Assembly (NCBI GenBank): GCA_937907425.1
Contig: CALCIE010000065.1
Span: forward strand, 1-64,000
Direction of reading: 5' to 3'
Source of the DNA: ZC4RG42 sp003242425
GTDB taxonomy: Bacteria > Pseudomonadota > Gammaproteobacteria > Burkholderiales > SG8-39
DNA: 64,000 nucleotides
Part shown: positions 43,114 to 53,582 of the stretch, piece after piece
How positions within the stretch are numbered: the stretch's first letter is position 1
Layout of the letters: every line of letters starts with the position of its first letter
Made by a program: the position numbers and the translations under genes
The notes under the pieces: generated by a model
Database searches by the model: none
Seen by the model: only the letters and a program-made list of their open reading frames with translations
What the model was told of the DNA's origin: nothing

Positions 43114-45564
43114 ATGGCTTCGTACTTTGAGACCGGCCTCGACCTCTTTGGTTCTGCCGCGGGAGGCGGCGCAGGCGAACCGCTGCCTCGAGAGCGGCCG
43201 CCTCGCACGGTTGAGGCGCTGATCGAGGCGCTGGAACGCCGCCACAAAGGGCGCATCGCGGGCCGGCTGAAACTGCCGGCGCGCGCCGCCAGCTACGCGG
43301 ACTTTCCCGAGGAACTGGACGCCCGGCTGCGCGCCGCCCTCGCCGCGCGCGGCATCACCCGGCTCTACAGCCACCAGCGCGAAGCGTGGGAACACGTGCA
43401 GGCGGGGCGCGACGTCGTGGTCGTCACGCCCACCGCTTCCGGCAAGACGCTGTGCTACAACCTGCCGGTCCTGCAGGCCGTTTTATCGGGCAAAGCCAAG
43501 GCCTTGTACCTCTTCCCCACCAAGGCGCTGGCCCAGGATCAGGTCGCCGAACTGCTCGAGCTCAACCGCGCCGGCCGGCTCGGCGTGCGCGCCTATACTT
43601 TCGACGGCGACACGCCCGCCGACGCCCGCAAGGCGGTGCGGGTGCACGGGGATGTCGTGGTCTCCAATCCGGACATGCTGCACCAGGCCGTCCTGCCGCA
43701 TCACGCCAAGTGGGCGCAGTTCTTCGAAAATCTTCGTTATGTGGTCATAGATGAATTGCATACCTACCGCGGCGTGTTCGGCGCGCACGTCGCCAACCTG
43801 ATCCGGCGCCTGCTGCGCATCTGCCGCTTCTACGGCACCGAGCCGACCTTCATCCTCTGCTCCGCCACCATCGCCAATCCCCGCGAGCTCGCCGGCACGC
43901 TCGTCGGCCGTCCGGTCGAACTCGTCGACCGGTCCGGCGCGCCGCAAGGCGAAAAGCATCTGCTGCTGTGGAACCCGCCGGTGCTCAATCCGGACCTCGG
44001 CATCCGCGCTTCGGCACGCTCGCAGTCCACGCGCATCGCGCGGCTGGCGCTGCGCATGGGCTTGAAGACCATCGTCTTCGCCAATTCGCGACTGGAAGTC
44101 GAGGTGCTGACCAAATACCTCAAGGATGTCTTCGACCGCGATCCGCGCAAGCCCGCGCGCATCACCGCCTACCGCGGCGGCTATCTGCCCAGCGAACGTC
44201 GGGACAAGGAGACAAAGCTGCGCGCCGGACAACTCGACGCCGTGGTCTCGACCTCGGCGCTGGAGCTCGGCGTGGACATCGGCAGCCTGGACGTCTGCGT
44301 GCTGAACGGGTACCCGGGCAGCATCGCCGCATCATTGCAGCGCTTCGGCCGCGCCGGACGCAGGCAACGCGCCGCGCTCGGCGTGCTGGTGTGCAACAGC
44401 GACCCGCTCGACCAGTACCTCGCGCGCCATCCGGAGTTCTTCTTCGAAGCCTCGCCCGAGCACGCGCGCGTCGATCCCGACCAGTTGCTGATCCTCATGG
44501 ATCACGTGCGCTGCGCCGCCTTCGAACTGCCGTTCCGGCGCGGCGAACGCTTCGGCAAGGAGAATCTGGAAATCCTGCTCGCCTATCTGGAGGAACAGGG
44601 CCTGCTGCACCGCGAGGGCGACACCTGGCACTGGATCGCCGACGGCTATCCGGCCAACAGCGTGAGCCTGCGCTCGATCGCCGAAGGCAATTTCACCGTG
44701 ATCGACATCACCGACGGCAGGAAGAACGTCATCGCCGAAGTCGATTATTCGAGCGCCGCCATGACCCTCTACGAAGGCGCGATCTACATGGTGCAGGCTT
44801 CGCCCTGGCAGGTGGAGAAGCTCGACTGGGTCGGCCGCAAAGCCTATGTGCGCAAGACCAACGCCGACTACTACACCGACGCCATCGACTACACCAAGCT
44901 GAAGCCGCTGGACGAATTCGAAGCGAACGAACGCGACGGCGCCAAGTGCGCGCACGGCGAAGTGCACGTGCTGCGCCGCGTGGCCGGCTACAAGAAGATC
45001 CGCTACTACACCCACGAGAACGTCGGCTACGGCAACGTGCATCTGCCCGACTACGAAATGCACACCACCGCGGTATGGTGGCAGTTGCGGGAGCACGTGC
45101 TGGAACGCGCCTTCGCCTCGCGCTTCGAGGCGCTCGACGGCTTCCTGGGCGCGGCCTATGCCATGCACCACATCGCCGCGCTGCTGTCGCTCGCCGAGCC
45201 GCGCGACCTGGGCCGCGCGGTGGGCGACGGCGCCGCGCAATGGTCCGCCGCCGTGGACGCGAACGGCCGCGCGAGCGTGCGCACCCTGGCCGGCGAGACG
45301 GTGGATCTCGAGCGTCAACGCGCCTTCCGTCCGACGGTCTATCTTTACGACAACTACCCCGGCGGCATCGGCCTGTCCGCCCCGCTCTACGATCTGCGCG
45401 ACGAAGTCGTCACGCGCGCCATCGAACTGATCGAACAATGCCGCTGCGCGCAGGGCTGCCCCGCCTGTGTGGGCCCGATCCTGGGCGACCCCGGACAGCG
45501 CCACCACACGCCCAAGGCCGCCGCGCTGCTGGTGCTGTGGCTCTTCAGGGGAGGCGTGAAATGA
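43114..45564 (+). CDS. mrfA: DEAH-type helicase MrfA (YprA/Hrq1 group)
   Basis: 816-residue SF2 helicase. Walker A TPTASGKT (105-112), DELH at 213-216, SAT motif (LCSATIANP), helicase C-terminal motif QRFGRAGRRQR, then the MrfA-binding (MZB/DUF1998-like) region with four cysteines at 776, 778, 782 and 785. In Bacillus subtilis MrfA with the exonuclease MrfB repairs mitomycin-C adducts independently of UvrABC; the same pairing here, with overlapping genes, supports the name. ATG 43114 begins a conserved-looking N-terminus; no strong ribosome binding site is seen. Confidence 0.85.
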   Translation: MASYFETGLDLFGSAAGGGAGEPLPRERPPRTVEALIEALERRHKGRIAGRLKLPARAASYADFPEELDARLRAALAARGITRLYSHQREAWEHVQAGRDVVVVTPTASGKTLCYNLPVLQAVLSGKAKALYLFPTKALAQDQVAELLELNRAGRLGVRAYTFDGDTPADARKAVRVHGDVVVSNPDMLHQAVLPHHAKWAQFFENLRYVVIDELHTYRGVFGAHVANLIRRLLRICRFYGTEPTFILCSATIANPRELAGTLVGRPVELVDRSGAPQGEKHLLLWNPPVLNPDLGIRASARSQSTRIARLALRMGLKTIVFANSRLEVEVLTKYLKDVFDRDPRKPARITAYRGGYLPSERRDKETKLRAGQLDAVVSTSALELGVDIGSLDVCVLNGYPGSIAASLQRFGRAGRRQRAALGVLVCNSDPLDQYLARHPEFFFEASPEHARVDPDQLLILMDHVRCAAFELPFRRGERFGKENLEILLAYLEEQGLLHREGDTWHWIADGYPANSVSLRSIAEGNFTVIDITDGRKNVIAEVDYSSAAMTLYEGAIYMVQASPWQVEKLDWVGRKAYVRKTNADYYTDAIDYTKLKPLDEFEANERDGAKCAHGEVHVLRRVAGYKKIRYYTHENVGYGNVHLPDYEMHTTAVWWQLREHVLERAFASRFEALDGFLGAAYAMHHIAALLSLAEPRDLGRAVGDGAAQWSAAVDANGRASVRTLAGETVDLERQRAFRPTVYLYDNYPGGIGLSAPLYDLRDEVVTRAIELIEQCRCAQGCPACVGPILGDPGQRHHTPKAAALLVLWLFRGGVK

Positions 45565-46460
45565 GCGCGCTGCCGGATCTCGCGACGCGCCTGCAGCGGC
45601 TCGCGCCGGCGCGTTCCTTCGCCAGCAACGACGCGCGCAGCGCCGAACTGGAAGCGCTGATGGCCCGTGTCGCACGCCTGCGCGGGCGTGCGCGCGAAAT
45701 CGCCCGCATGCGGCCGCGCCTCGACGTGGCCTCGCTCGGCGGGCGCTGGGTCGGCGAACATCTGCTTTGCGTCGAACGTCGTTATCCCCTCGTCAGCCGC
45801 CACGGCGACGTGCCTTTGCGGCGACTGGCGCAACTGCGGCACGACCGCGGCGGACTGCTGGGCATCGAACACGCGCTCGATCCGCGGCGCATCGTCTTCC
45901 TCGACACCGAGACCAACGGCTTGTCGGGCGGCAGCGGTACGCTGGCCTTCATGCTCGGGCTGGCGAAGCTCGAAGAGGAACTGCTCGTCGTGCGCCAATA
46001 TGTGCTCACCCGCTACAGTGCCGAAGCGGCCATGCTCGACCGGCTGGCAGAGGAATTGCACGGCGCGGCGCATGTCGTGACCTACAACGGCAAGCGTTTC
46101 GACGTGCCGCTCCTGCAGACCCGCCTGAGGCTGCACGGCCGCGGCGATCCCTTCGCGGCTTTGCCGCACATCGATCTGCTGCACGCGCTGCGGCGCGCCA
46201 GACGCCACCGCCCGGAGCTCGGCGTCCTGGCCGACTGCCGCCTGCAGACCGCCGAAGCGCGGCTGCTGCGGCTCGAACGCCGGGACGATCTGCCGGGCAG
46301 CGAAATCCCCCGCGCCTGGGAACGCCTGCTGCGCGACGAAGACGCTTCGCTGCTCGCCCAGGCGCTGGAACACAACCGCCTCGACCTGCTCAGCCTGGCC
46401 GCGCTGCTGCCGGCGCTGGGCGATCTGGCGGGCACGCTGCTCGGCGCCCCGGCCGCCTGA
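45561..46460 (+). CDS. mrfB: RNase H-like exonuclease MrfB (YprB)
   Basis: 299-residue DEDD-type nuclease. VFLDTETNGLSGGSGTLAFMLGLA holds the first acidic pair (Asp115, Glu117); VTYNGKRFDVPLLQTR carries the third motif and HNRLDLLSLAAL the last. N-terminal region (LQRLAPARSFASNDARSAELEALM) is of the YprB type. Its ATG overlaps the mrfA stop by four bases. Predicted partner of MrfA in DNA cross-link or adduct repair. Confidence 0.83.
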   Translation: MSALPDLATRLQRLAPARSFASNDARSAELEALMARVARLRGRAREIARMRPRLDVASLGGRWVGEHLLCVERRYPLVSRHGDVPLRRLAQLRHDRGGLLGIEHALDPRRIVFLDTETNGLSGGSGTLAFMLGLAKLEEELLVVRQYVLTRYSAEAAMLDRLAEELHGAAHVVTYNGKRFDVPLLQTRLRLHGRGDPFAALPHIDLLHALRRARRHRPELGVLADCRLQTAEARLLRLERRDDLPGSEIPRAWERLLRDEDASLLAQALEHNRLDLLSLAALLPALGDLAGTLLGAPAA

Positions 46461-46528
46461 CGCTCCGCCTCCGGCTACAGGCGCGCCGCTTGCCTGCCTT
46501 CCTGCCGGAAAAACGGTTCGAGGCAAGC

Positions 46529-47098
46529 ATGTCACCGACTCTCAAAATCCTCGGCATCGTCGGCAGCCTGCGCCGCGATTCATTCAACCTGAAGTTGATG
46601 CGGGCCGCCGAGCGCAAAATGCCGGCGGGCACGGAACTGCGCATCCTTACGCTCGAAGGCATCCCGCCCTTCAACCAGGACGAAGAGCAGCAACCGCCGC
46701 CCGCCGTGACGCAGTTGAAGCGCGCCATCCGCGACGCCGACGCGCTGCTGATCGCCACACCGGAATACAACTACTCCATCCCCGGCGTGCTGAAGAACGC
46801 CATCGACTGGGCGACGCGGCCCTACGGCGACAACCCCTTCCGCGACAAGCCTGGCGCGCTCATGGGCGCCACGATAGGCGGCATGGGCACTTCACGCGCG
46901 CAATACCATCTGCGGCAGGTGCTCTGCGCGCTGAACGTGCATCTGCTCAACCAGCCGGAGCTGATGATCAGCCATGCCGACCACGCCTTCGACGACGAGG
47001 GCAGCCTGCGTGACGAGGAGCGGGCGGCGCAACTGGACAAGCTTCTGCAGGCGCTCGTCGCATGGACGCTGCGGCTCAAAGGCCCGCAGTCGGAATGA
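46529..47098 (+). CDS. NADPH-dependent FMN reductase (ChrR-like)
   Basis: 189-residue flavodoxin-fold reductase. GSLRRDSFNLKLMRAAE is the phosphate-binding loop, TPEYNYSIPGVLKNAIDWATRP and GGMGTSRAQYHLRQVL are the FMN/NADPH contact motifs of chromate- and quinone-reducing enzymes of this family. Cytoplasmic, probably oxidative stress-related. 11 bases before the next gene and 68 after mrfB. Confidence 0.9.
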   Translation: MSPTLKILGIVGSLRRDSFNLKLMRAAERKMPAGTELRILTLEGIPPFNQDEEQQPPPAVTQLKRAIRDADALLIATPEYNYSIPGVLKNAIDWATRPYGDNPFRDKPGALMGATIGGMGTSRAQYHLRQVLCALNVHLLNQPELMISHADHAFDDEGSLRDEERAAQLDKLLQALVAWTLRLKGPQSE

Positions 47099-47108
47099 GG
47101 GAGCGACC

Positions 47109-47834
47109 ATGAACGACGAAGCCGATTTCCGTTTCGAGTCCGATGCCCGGTACGCTGTGCTCACGCTGCGCGCGCCCGTCGCAGAAAGCCTGCGCGACGG
47201 CCTGGCACGGCTCGCTGCACTTACCGACGTACGAACCCTGCTCCTCGTGCTGTCGGCCGAAACGCTCGCCGCACCCGGTCCCGCCGCGCAAGCGCTGCCC
47301 GATGCCCTGGACCGGGACTGCCATCCGCTGGTGCTGCAACTGCGCGCGCTGCCCTATCCGGTAATCTGCGCGGTGGGCGGCTACGCCACCGGCCTTGCCG
47401 CGGGCATCGCACTCGCGTGCGACGTCGTGGTCGCCACGCACCGGGCCGCGTTCAATTTCTCGTTCCGCGAAGGCACGACGCTGCCGGGCTGCGGCAGCAC
47501 CTGGCTGCTGCCGCGCATGGTCGGCATGACGCGTGCGCTCGGCATGCTGCTGTTGCGCGACAAGCTCACCGCCGACGAGGCCGAGCGCTACGGCCTGATC
47601 TGGGCCTGCGTGGCCGACGACCGGCTGCTCGACGAGGGACACGGCATCGCCCGCTACTTCGCCTCGCAGCCGCCGCGCGCGCTGGCGGCGGTCAAGCGCG
47701 CCCTGCAGGCCGCCGCCGACAACGACTTCGACGCGCAGCTCCATCTCGAAGCGGCCATGCACCGCGAGCTCGCGAACGACCGCCAGCCGGCTACAGCAGA
47801 TAGGCCGCGTGATGGCGCAGGTGGTCGGCCATGA
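47109..47834 (+). CDS. Enoyl-CoA hydratase/isomerase-like protein
   Basis: 241-residue crotonase-fold protein. PVICAVGGYATGLAAGIALACDVVVATHRAAFNFSF is the CoA-binding oxyanion-hole region; the usual Glu after the fold turn is replaced in FREGTTLPGCGSTWLLPRMVG, so hydratase activity is uncertain. Also shorter at the N-terminus than typical enoyl-CoA hydratases. The last 44 bases overlap fghA on the other strand. Good ribosome binding site (GGGAG). Confidence 0.75.
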   Translation: MNDEADFRFESDARYAVLTLRAPVAESLRDGLARLAALTDVRTLLLVLSAETLAAPGPAAQALPDALDRDCHPLVLQLRALPYPVICAVGGYATGLAAGIALACDVVVATHRAAFNFSFREGTTLPGCGSTWLLPRMVGMTRALGMLLLRDKLTADEAERYGLIWACVADDRLLDEGHGIARYFASQPPRALAAVKRALQAAADNDFDAQLHLEAAMHRELANDRQPATADRPRDGAGGRP

Positions 47835-48627
47835 AGGTGGCGATGAAGTAGTAGCCGTGGTCGTAGCCCGGCTGCATGCGCAGCTGCAGGCGCGTTCCGC
47901 TCGCTTCGCAGGCCTCGGCGAATTTCTCCGGCTGCAGTTGCACGCCCAGGAATTTGTCGGCCGTGCCCTGATCGATGAGGATGGTGCCGTCGTAACGCCG
48001 CGCCCGTACGAGCTCGGCGGCGTCGTAGCTGCGCCAGGCTTCGCGGTCGATGCCCAGATAGCCCTCGAAAGCCTTCTTGCCCCACGGCACCTGCGAAGGC
48101 GTGACGATGGGCGCGAAGGCCGACACCGACAGATACTTGTCGGGATTGCGCAGCGCGCATACCAGCGCGCCGTGTCCGCCCATGGAATGACCGAAGATGC
48201 TCTGCCGTTCACCCGCCTCGAAATTCGCACGCACCACCGCCGGCAGTTCCTCGGTGACGTAGCTGTACATGCGGTAATGCGCCGACCACGGTGCGCGCGT
48301 GGCATCGACGTAGAAGCCCGCTCCCAGACCGAAGTCCCAGTCGGCGTCGTCGCCCGGGAACCGCGCGTCGCGCGGGCTGGTGTCGGGCGACACCAGCATG
48401 ATGCCGAGCTCCGCCGCCAGGCGTTGTGCACCGGCCTTGATGGCGAAGGTCTCCTCGGTGCACGTCAGCCCAGCCAGGTAGAACAGGATCGGCGGCCGCT
48501 CGCGCGAACGCGGGGGGCGGAACACCGAGAAGCGCATCTCGGTGTCGCAGACCTCGGAATGATGCGCGTAGAAGCCCTGCACCCCGCCGAAACAGGCGTG
48601 CTCGGAAATCACTTTAAGCTCGCTCAA
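47791..48627 (-). CDS. fghA: S-formylglutathione hydrolase
   Basis: 278-residue serine esterase that releases formate from S-formylglutathione, the last step of glutathione-dependent formaldehyde detoxification. Nucleophile in FGHSMGGHGALV, oxyanion strand YLAGLTCTEETF, Asp in ILIDQGTADKFL, His in PGYDHGYYFIATF. Starts inside the dodecin stop (ATGA) and lies downstream of adhC, its pathway partner. Confidence 0.93.
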   Translation of the reverse strand: MSELKVISEHACFGGVQGFYAHHSEVCDTEMRFSVFRPPRSRERPPILFYLAGLTCTEETFAIKAGAQRLAAELGIMLVSPDTSPRDARFPGDDADWDFGLGAGFYVDATRAPWSAHYRMYSYVTEELPAVVRANFEAGERQSIFGHSMGGHGALVCALRNPDKYLSVSAFAPIVTPSQVPWGKKAFEGYLGIDREAWRSYDAAELVRARRYDGTILIDQGTADKFLGVQLQPEKFAEACEASGTRLQLRMQPGYDHGYYFIATFMADHLRHHAAYLL

Positions 48628-48848
48628 TCGTCGTCCTCTTCGTCGTCGACGCGGAAACCGACCTTGACGGTCACCTGCCAGTGTTTGACGCGGTTGTCCT
48701 CGATGTAGCCGCGCGTATCGACCACCTGGAACCAGTGCAGATGGCGCAGCGTCCTGCCCGCCTTGGCGATCGCGTTGTTGATGGCGTCCTCGATGCTCTT
48801 TCCGGACGAGCCGGTCAGTTCCACCAGCTTGTAGACATGGTCGCTCAT
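48624..48848 (-). CDS. Dodecin
   Basis: 74-residue flavin-binding protein that forms a hollow dodecamer storing FMN or riboflavin derivatives. VYKLVELTGSSGKSIEDAINNAIAKAGRTLRHLHWFQVVDTRGYIEDNRVKHWQVTVKVGF is a full dodecin sequence, including the flavin-stacking Trp. ATG 48848 has GGAGGGGG before it. It sits between adhC and fghA in the same direction. Confidence 0.92.
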   Translation of the reverse strand: MSDHVYKLVELTGSSGKSIEDAINNAIAKAGRTLRHLHWFQVVDTRGYIEDNRVKHWQVTVKVGFRVDDEEDDD

Positions 48849-48882
48849 GGGCCCCCTCCTCGGTTGAAAACGCCGTCCCGGC

Positions 48883-49992
<1,110 letters not shown>

Positions 49993-50071
49993 GGCTCGTC
50001 CTCACTCGAAGTTGGGAAGCGGCAGCCCCAAGCCTAGACGACCGGGTGCGCAGGCGCAAGCGCAAGGCATA

Positions 50072-50836
50072 ATGCGCGCCGTGAAGCGTCGCGCGGCATG
50101 GCTCTTGCACCGGGTGCTGTTCGTCTGCTGCGCCACGCTGCTGCCCTTTTCCGTCGCAATGAACGCCGAAAACGACTACGCCGAGCAGCGCGCACGCCTG
50201 CTGGTCGACATCGCCGGCATGGCGGCTTCCAGCGCGTCCTACACCGGCCGCAGCAGTTTCTCGCCGCGCGTCATGCAGGCGATCGAACGCGTGCCCCGTC
50301 ACGCCTTCGTGCCCGAATCGCAACGCGCTCACGCCTACGAGAACCGGCCGCTGCCCATCGGCGAAGGCCAGACGATTTCGCAGCCTTTCATCGTCGCGCT
50401 GATGACGGACATGCTGGAGCCGCGGCCCGACGATGTAGTACTCGAGGTCGGTACCGGGTCAGGCTACCAGGCGGCGGTGCTCGCCGAGCTCGTCGCGCGC
50501 GTTTACACCGTCGAGGTGCTGGAATCGGTCGGCAAACGCGGCGCGCAGGTCCTGCGCGAGCTGGGCTACGACAACGTCCACACCCGCATCGGAGACGGCT
50601 ACGAAGGCTGGCCCGAACACGCGCCTTTCGACGGCATCATCGTCACCGCCGCCGCCCCGCACATCCCGCAGCCGCTCATCGACCAGCTCAAGCCCGGCGG
50701 ACGCCTGGTCATTCCCGTCGGCCCGAGCGGCGGCGTGCAGACGCTGGTCCTGATCCGCAAGCACATGGACGGCTCGGTCACGCGCAGCGAGACCATCCCG
50801 GTGCAGTTCGTGCCGCTCACGCGCACGGCCGACTGA
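50072..50836 (+). CDS. pcm: Protein-L-isoaspartate O-methyltransferase with a signal peptide
   Basis: 254-residue protein. After a hydrophobic N-terminal segment (about residues 9-29) comes a full PIMT domain: motif SSFSPRVMQAIERVPRHAFVPE, SAM-binding LEVGTGSGYQAAVLAEL, VYTVEVLE, GDGYEGWPEHAPFDGIIVTAAAP and LKPGGRLVIPVG. PIMT repairs isoaspartyl residues. A cleaved export signal is odd because SAM is cytoplasmic. An internal ATG at 50159 would give a cytoplasmic version but has no ribosome binding site. Start at 50072 has an AAGG nearby. Confidence 0.88.
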   Translation: MRAVKRRAAWLLHRVLFVCCATLLPFSVAMNAENDYAEQRARLLVDIAGMAASSASYTGRSSFSPRVMQAIERVPRHAFVPESQRAHAYENRPLPIGEGQTISQPFIVALMTDMLEPRPDDVVLEVGTGSGYQAAVLAELVARVYTVEVLESVGKRGAQVLRELGYDNVHTRIGDGYEGWPEHAPFDGIIVTAAAPHIPQPLIDQLKPGGRLVIPVGPSGGVQTLVLIRKHMDGSVTRSETIPVQFVPLTRTAD

Positions 50837-50901
50837 GCATCCTGCTGCCGCCCGCGCTATGATTGCGCGTTTTTCGGCGCCGCCTCCGCAGGCCATCCGC
50901 A

Positions 50902-52779
50902 GTGACCGTGTCGTTTCCCATATCCGATCCAGCTTCACCCGTCGCATTCACCGAACTGCTCGCCGGCCCCGCCGTATGGGCGCTGGTCGACGGCCGCTCG
51001 CCGCATGACGACGAGCCGGGCGTGTGGGTCCTGCGCGGTCTTGCCGAACGCATCGACGCCGCGCGCCCGGAAGACGTCGAGACCGCCTGCGAACGCATCG
51101 AAGCGCTGAGCCGTACGCAGCACGTCGTGGCGCTGCTCGACTACGAGCTCGGCTACTGGCTGGAACCGCGCGCGGCGCTCACCGCGCCGCAGATCGAACG
51201 TCCGCCGCTCACCGCTCTCGCCTTCGAGCAGGCGAAATGGATGCCGCAGGCGACGTTCGACGACCAGCTCGCCGCCTTCGTCGCGCAACTGCCCGAAACC
51301 GAGCGCCACGCAGGCATCGCCGAGGTGCGCCGCGGCCTGGAGCGCGAACCCTACCGCGCGGCCATCGAACGCATCCTGCACTACATCCGCGAAGGCGACT
51401 GCTACCAGATCAACTACACCTGGCCGATGCACTTCCGCTGCTACGGCTCGCCGCTCGCGCTCTATCTCGCGCTGCGCCGCCGCCAGCCCGTCGAGCACGG
51501 CGCGCTCGTCCGGCTGCCGGACCGCACGGTACTGTCGCTCTCGCCCGAGCTCTTCCTGGAGCGGCACGGCTCGCGGCTGCATTCGCGGCCGATGAAAGGG
51601 ACCGCGCCGCGCGGCGCCACGGAACTGGAGGACCAGCGCAACGCCGACGCGCTGCAGGCCTCCGAAAAGGACCGCGCGGAGAACGTGATGATCGTCGATC
51701 TCATCCGCAACGATCTCGGACGCATCGCCCGGCCGGGTTCGGTGCGCGTCGCCTCGCTGTTCGAGATCGAACGCTATCCCACCGTGCTGCAGATGGTGTC
51801 CTCGGTGGTCGCCGACGCGCCCGAGGCATCGCTCTACGACATCCTGCGCGCGCTGTTCCCCTGCGGCTCCATCACCGGCGCGCCGAAGATCCGCGCCATG
51901 CAGATCGCGCAGGAACTGGAGCACGGTCCGCGCCGCCTCTACACCGGCAGCATCGGCCTGATCCGTCCGGGCGGTGATTTCAGCTTCAGCGTCGTCATCC
52001 GCACGCTGGAGATCGACGCCGGCGGTGAAGGCCGCCTGGGCATCGGCAGCGGCATCGTGCACGACTCCGACCCGGATCGCGAGTACGACGAATGCCTGGC
52101 CAAGGCGCGCTTCGCCACCGGGCTGCCGGCGGAGTTCGAACTGATCGAAACGCTCAAGCTGCTGCCGCAGGAGCGCGAGCCCTACCCGCTGCTCGCGTGG
52201 CATCTCGAGCGCCTGAGCGAATCGGCGCGCTACTTCGGCTTCCGTTACGACGAAGCGGCGATCCTGAACGCGCTGGAGGACGTGCGCCGCCGCGCCGGCA
52301 CGCAGCCGCAGCGCGTGCGGCTCACTCTGTCGAAATCGGGGAACGTGAACATCGGCGCCGCCGCGCTTCCGCCGCCCTTCGCCGAGCCGCCCGGCGTGAT
52401 CTACGCCGATGCGCCGGTGCAATCGGACAACGTCTTCCTGCGTCACAAGACCACGGTGCGCGGCACGTACGAGGAAGCGCTCAAGCGCGTCGAGCAACTG
52501 CCCGGCTGTTTCGACGCGCTGTTTTTCAACGAACGCGGCGAACTGACCGAAGGGGCGCGGACCAACGTCTATCTGGTGATGGACGGGCGCTGGTATACGC
52601 CGCCGCTGGCCTGCGGGGTGCTGAACGGTGCCATGCGCCGCGCGCTCATGGCGCAGCACACGCCACGCATCGAGGAACGGGTGCTGTACCGCGCGGACGT
52701 GGAGGCCGCGGACGAGATCTGGCTGTCGAACGCGTTGCGCGGCCTGTTCCGCGTGCGTCTGCTCAAACCCGCGCCGTAG
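50902..52779 (+). CDS. pabBC: PabB-PabC fusion: aminodeoxychorismate synthase component I plus lyase
   Basis: 625-residue bifunctional enzyme of p-aminobenzoate/folate synthesis. Residues about 1-370 are PabB (chorismate-binding fold; SRPMKGTAPRG with the catalytic Lys in the PIKGT position, LIRNDLGRIA, GSITGAPKIRAM). About 385-625 are PabC-like aminodeoxychorismate lyase (fold IV PLP), with RHKTTVRGTYEEALKRVEQLPG and ELTEGARTNVYLV. GTG at 50902 is the most plausible start; a TTG upstream at 50863 is possible. The glutamine amidotransferase partner (PabA) is not adjacent. Confidence 0.9.
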   Translation: MTVSFPISDPASPVAFTELLAGPAVWALVDGRSPHDDEPGVWVLRGLAERIDAARPEDVETACERIEALSRTQHVVALLDYELGYWLEPRAALTAPQIERPPLTALAFEQAKWMPQATFDDQLAAFVAQLPETERHAGIAEVRRGLEREPYRAAIERILHYIREGDCYQINYTWPMHFRCYGSPLALYLALRRRQPVEHGALVRLPDRTVLSLSPELFLERHGSRLHSRPMKGTAPRGATELEDQRNADALQASEKDRAENVMIVDLIRNDLGRIARPGSVRVASLFEIERYPTVLQMVSSVVADAPEASLYDILRALFPCGSITGAPKIRAMQIAQELEHGPRRLYTGSIGLIRPGGDFSFSVVIRTLEIDAGGEGRLGIGSGIVHDSDPDREYDECLAKARFATGLPAEFELIETLKLLPQEREPYPLLAWHLERLSESARYFGFRYDEAAILNALEDVRRRAGTQPQRVRLTLSKSGNVNIGAAALPPPFAEPPGVIYADAPVQSDNVFLRHKTTVRGTYEEALKRVEQLPGCFDALFFNERGELTEGARTNVYLVMDGRWYTPPLACGVLNGAMRRALMAQHTPRIEERVLYRADVEAADEIWLSNALRGLFRVRLLKPAP

Positions 52780-52782
52780 TCC

Positions 52783-53145
52783 TCAGCGCGCCGGCGCGTC
52801 GCCGCGCCGGTATTCCTCGCGCAACTGGCTGGCATGCCGGTACGCGGGCTGGATTTGCTCTTCCGGCGTGGGCGGTACGTCGCCGCGCGGCAGCATGGGC
52901 TGCGCCGGTTCCGCCTCGGGGGCCTGCGGCGTCACGCGCTCCAGCCGCTGCAGGCGGTCGCGCAGCCGCCGCAAGTCGTCGACGCTGCAGCGTCCGTGGC
53001 GGTAACAGCCGTCGTAGTAATAGAACGAACCGGCGCGCGTGAAGACGGCGTCGCTCGGATAGACGTACTGCTGCTCGGCCTGCGCGGCAGGCGCCAGAAG
53101 AACGAGCAGCGCCGCGACGCAACGCACGGCACGCAGCGGGCTCAT
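52783..53145 (-). CDS. Small periplasmic protein with a cysteine pair
   Basis: 120 residues: signal peptide (cleavage near AAQAEQQ, about residue 23), a short Tyr-rich region with CYRHGRC (two Cys four residues apart) and an amphipathic helical segment (DDLRRLRDRLQRLERV), then a Pro/Glu-rich tail. No family recognised. Convergent with pabBC, three bases apart, without a terminator between. Confidence 0.6.
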   Translation of the reverse strand: MSPLRAVRCVAALLVLLAPAAQAEQQYVYPSDAVFTRAGSFYYYDGCYRHGRCSVDDLRRLRDRLQRLERVTPQAPEAEPAQPMLPRGDVPPTPEEQIQPAYRHASQLREEYRRGDAPAR

Positions 53146-53166
53146 GGCGCCGTCTGGCCGCCGGCC

Positions 53167-53358
53167 TCAGTAGTCTTCATGCGCGCCCTCGCCGGCCTGC
53201 GAGGCGCGTTCCGCCGCCTGCGCTTCCCGCATCATGCGGCAGGCGAGCAGCTGTTCCACCAGGCTGGGCGGATGCGGCACCGTTTCGCCCGGCTGCAGCC
53301 GCCGCGACAAATGCAGGAAACCGGTGCCGTTGGGACGCATGGTACTGATGGGTTCCAT
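53167..53358 (-). CDS. 63-residue protein of unknown function
   Basis: Soluble short protein starting MEPISTMRPNGTGFLHL, no membrane segment, acidic C-terminus. Start is supported by a strong ribosome binding site (GGAGGGAAG) directly upstream. 21 bases upstream of the small periplasmic-protein gene in the same direction, so likely co-transcribed. Not recognised. Confidence 0.55.
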   Translation of the reverse strand: MEPISTMRPNGTGFLHLSRRLQPGETVPHPPSLVEQLLACRMMREAQAAERASQAGEGAHEDY

Positions 53359-53582
53359 TGTCTTCCCTCCGCGAATGACCCCGACCCGGGCGGAAAGCCT
53401 GCGCCGTCCCGCCCTCGTGATGCGCCCAAAGCAGCACCCATGCCTGCGCGCGCCCTTTTCCCGTCCTGCGGACGGTATCGACGCTTAAGTGACGGTTCGG
53501 GAAGGCCGCCGCTCGGGTAAAAAACCGTGCGCCTGCGGCAATCCAGAGCATCCGCGGCGCATACCGCCTGCCCATGTGCGTC
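53359..53582. other. Intergenic stretch upstream of the 63-residue gene
   Basis: Non-coding region of 224 bases. No clear promoter was identified. It leads on the right into the tandem 14-base repeats and terminator of efp. Confidence 0.4.
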
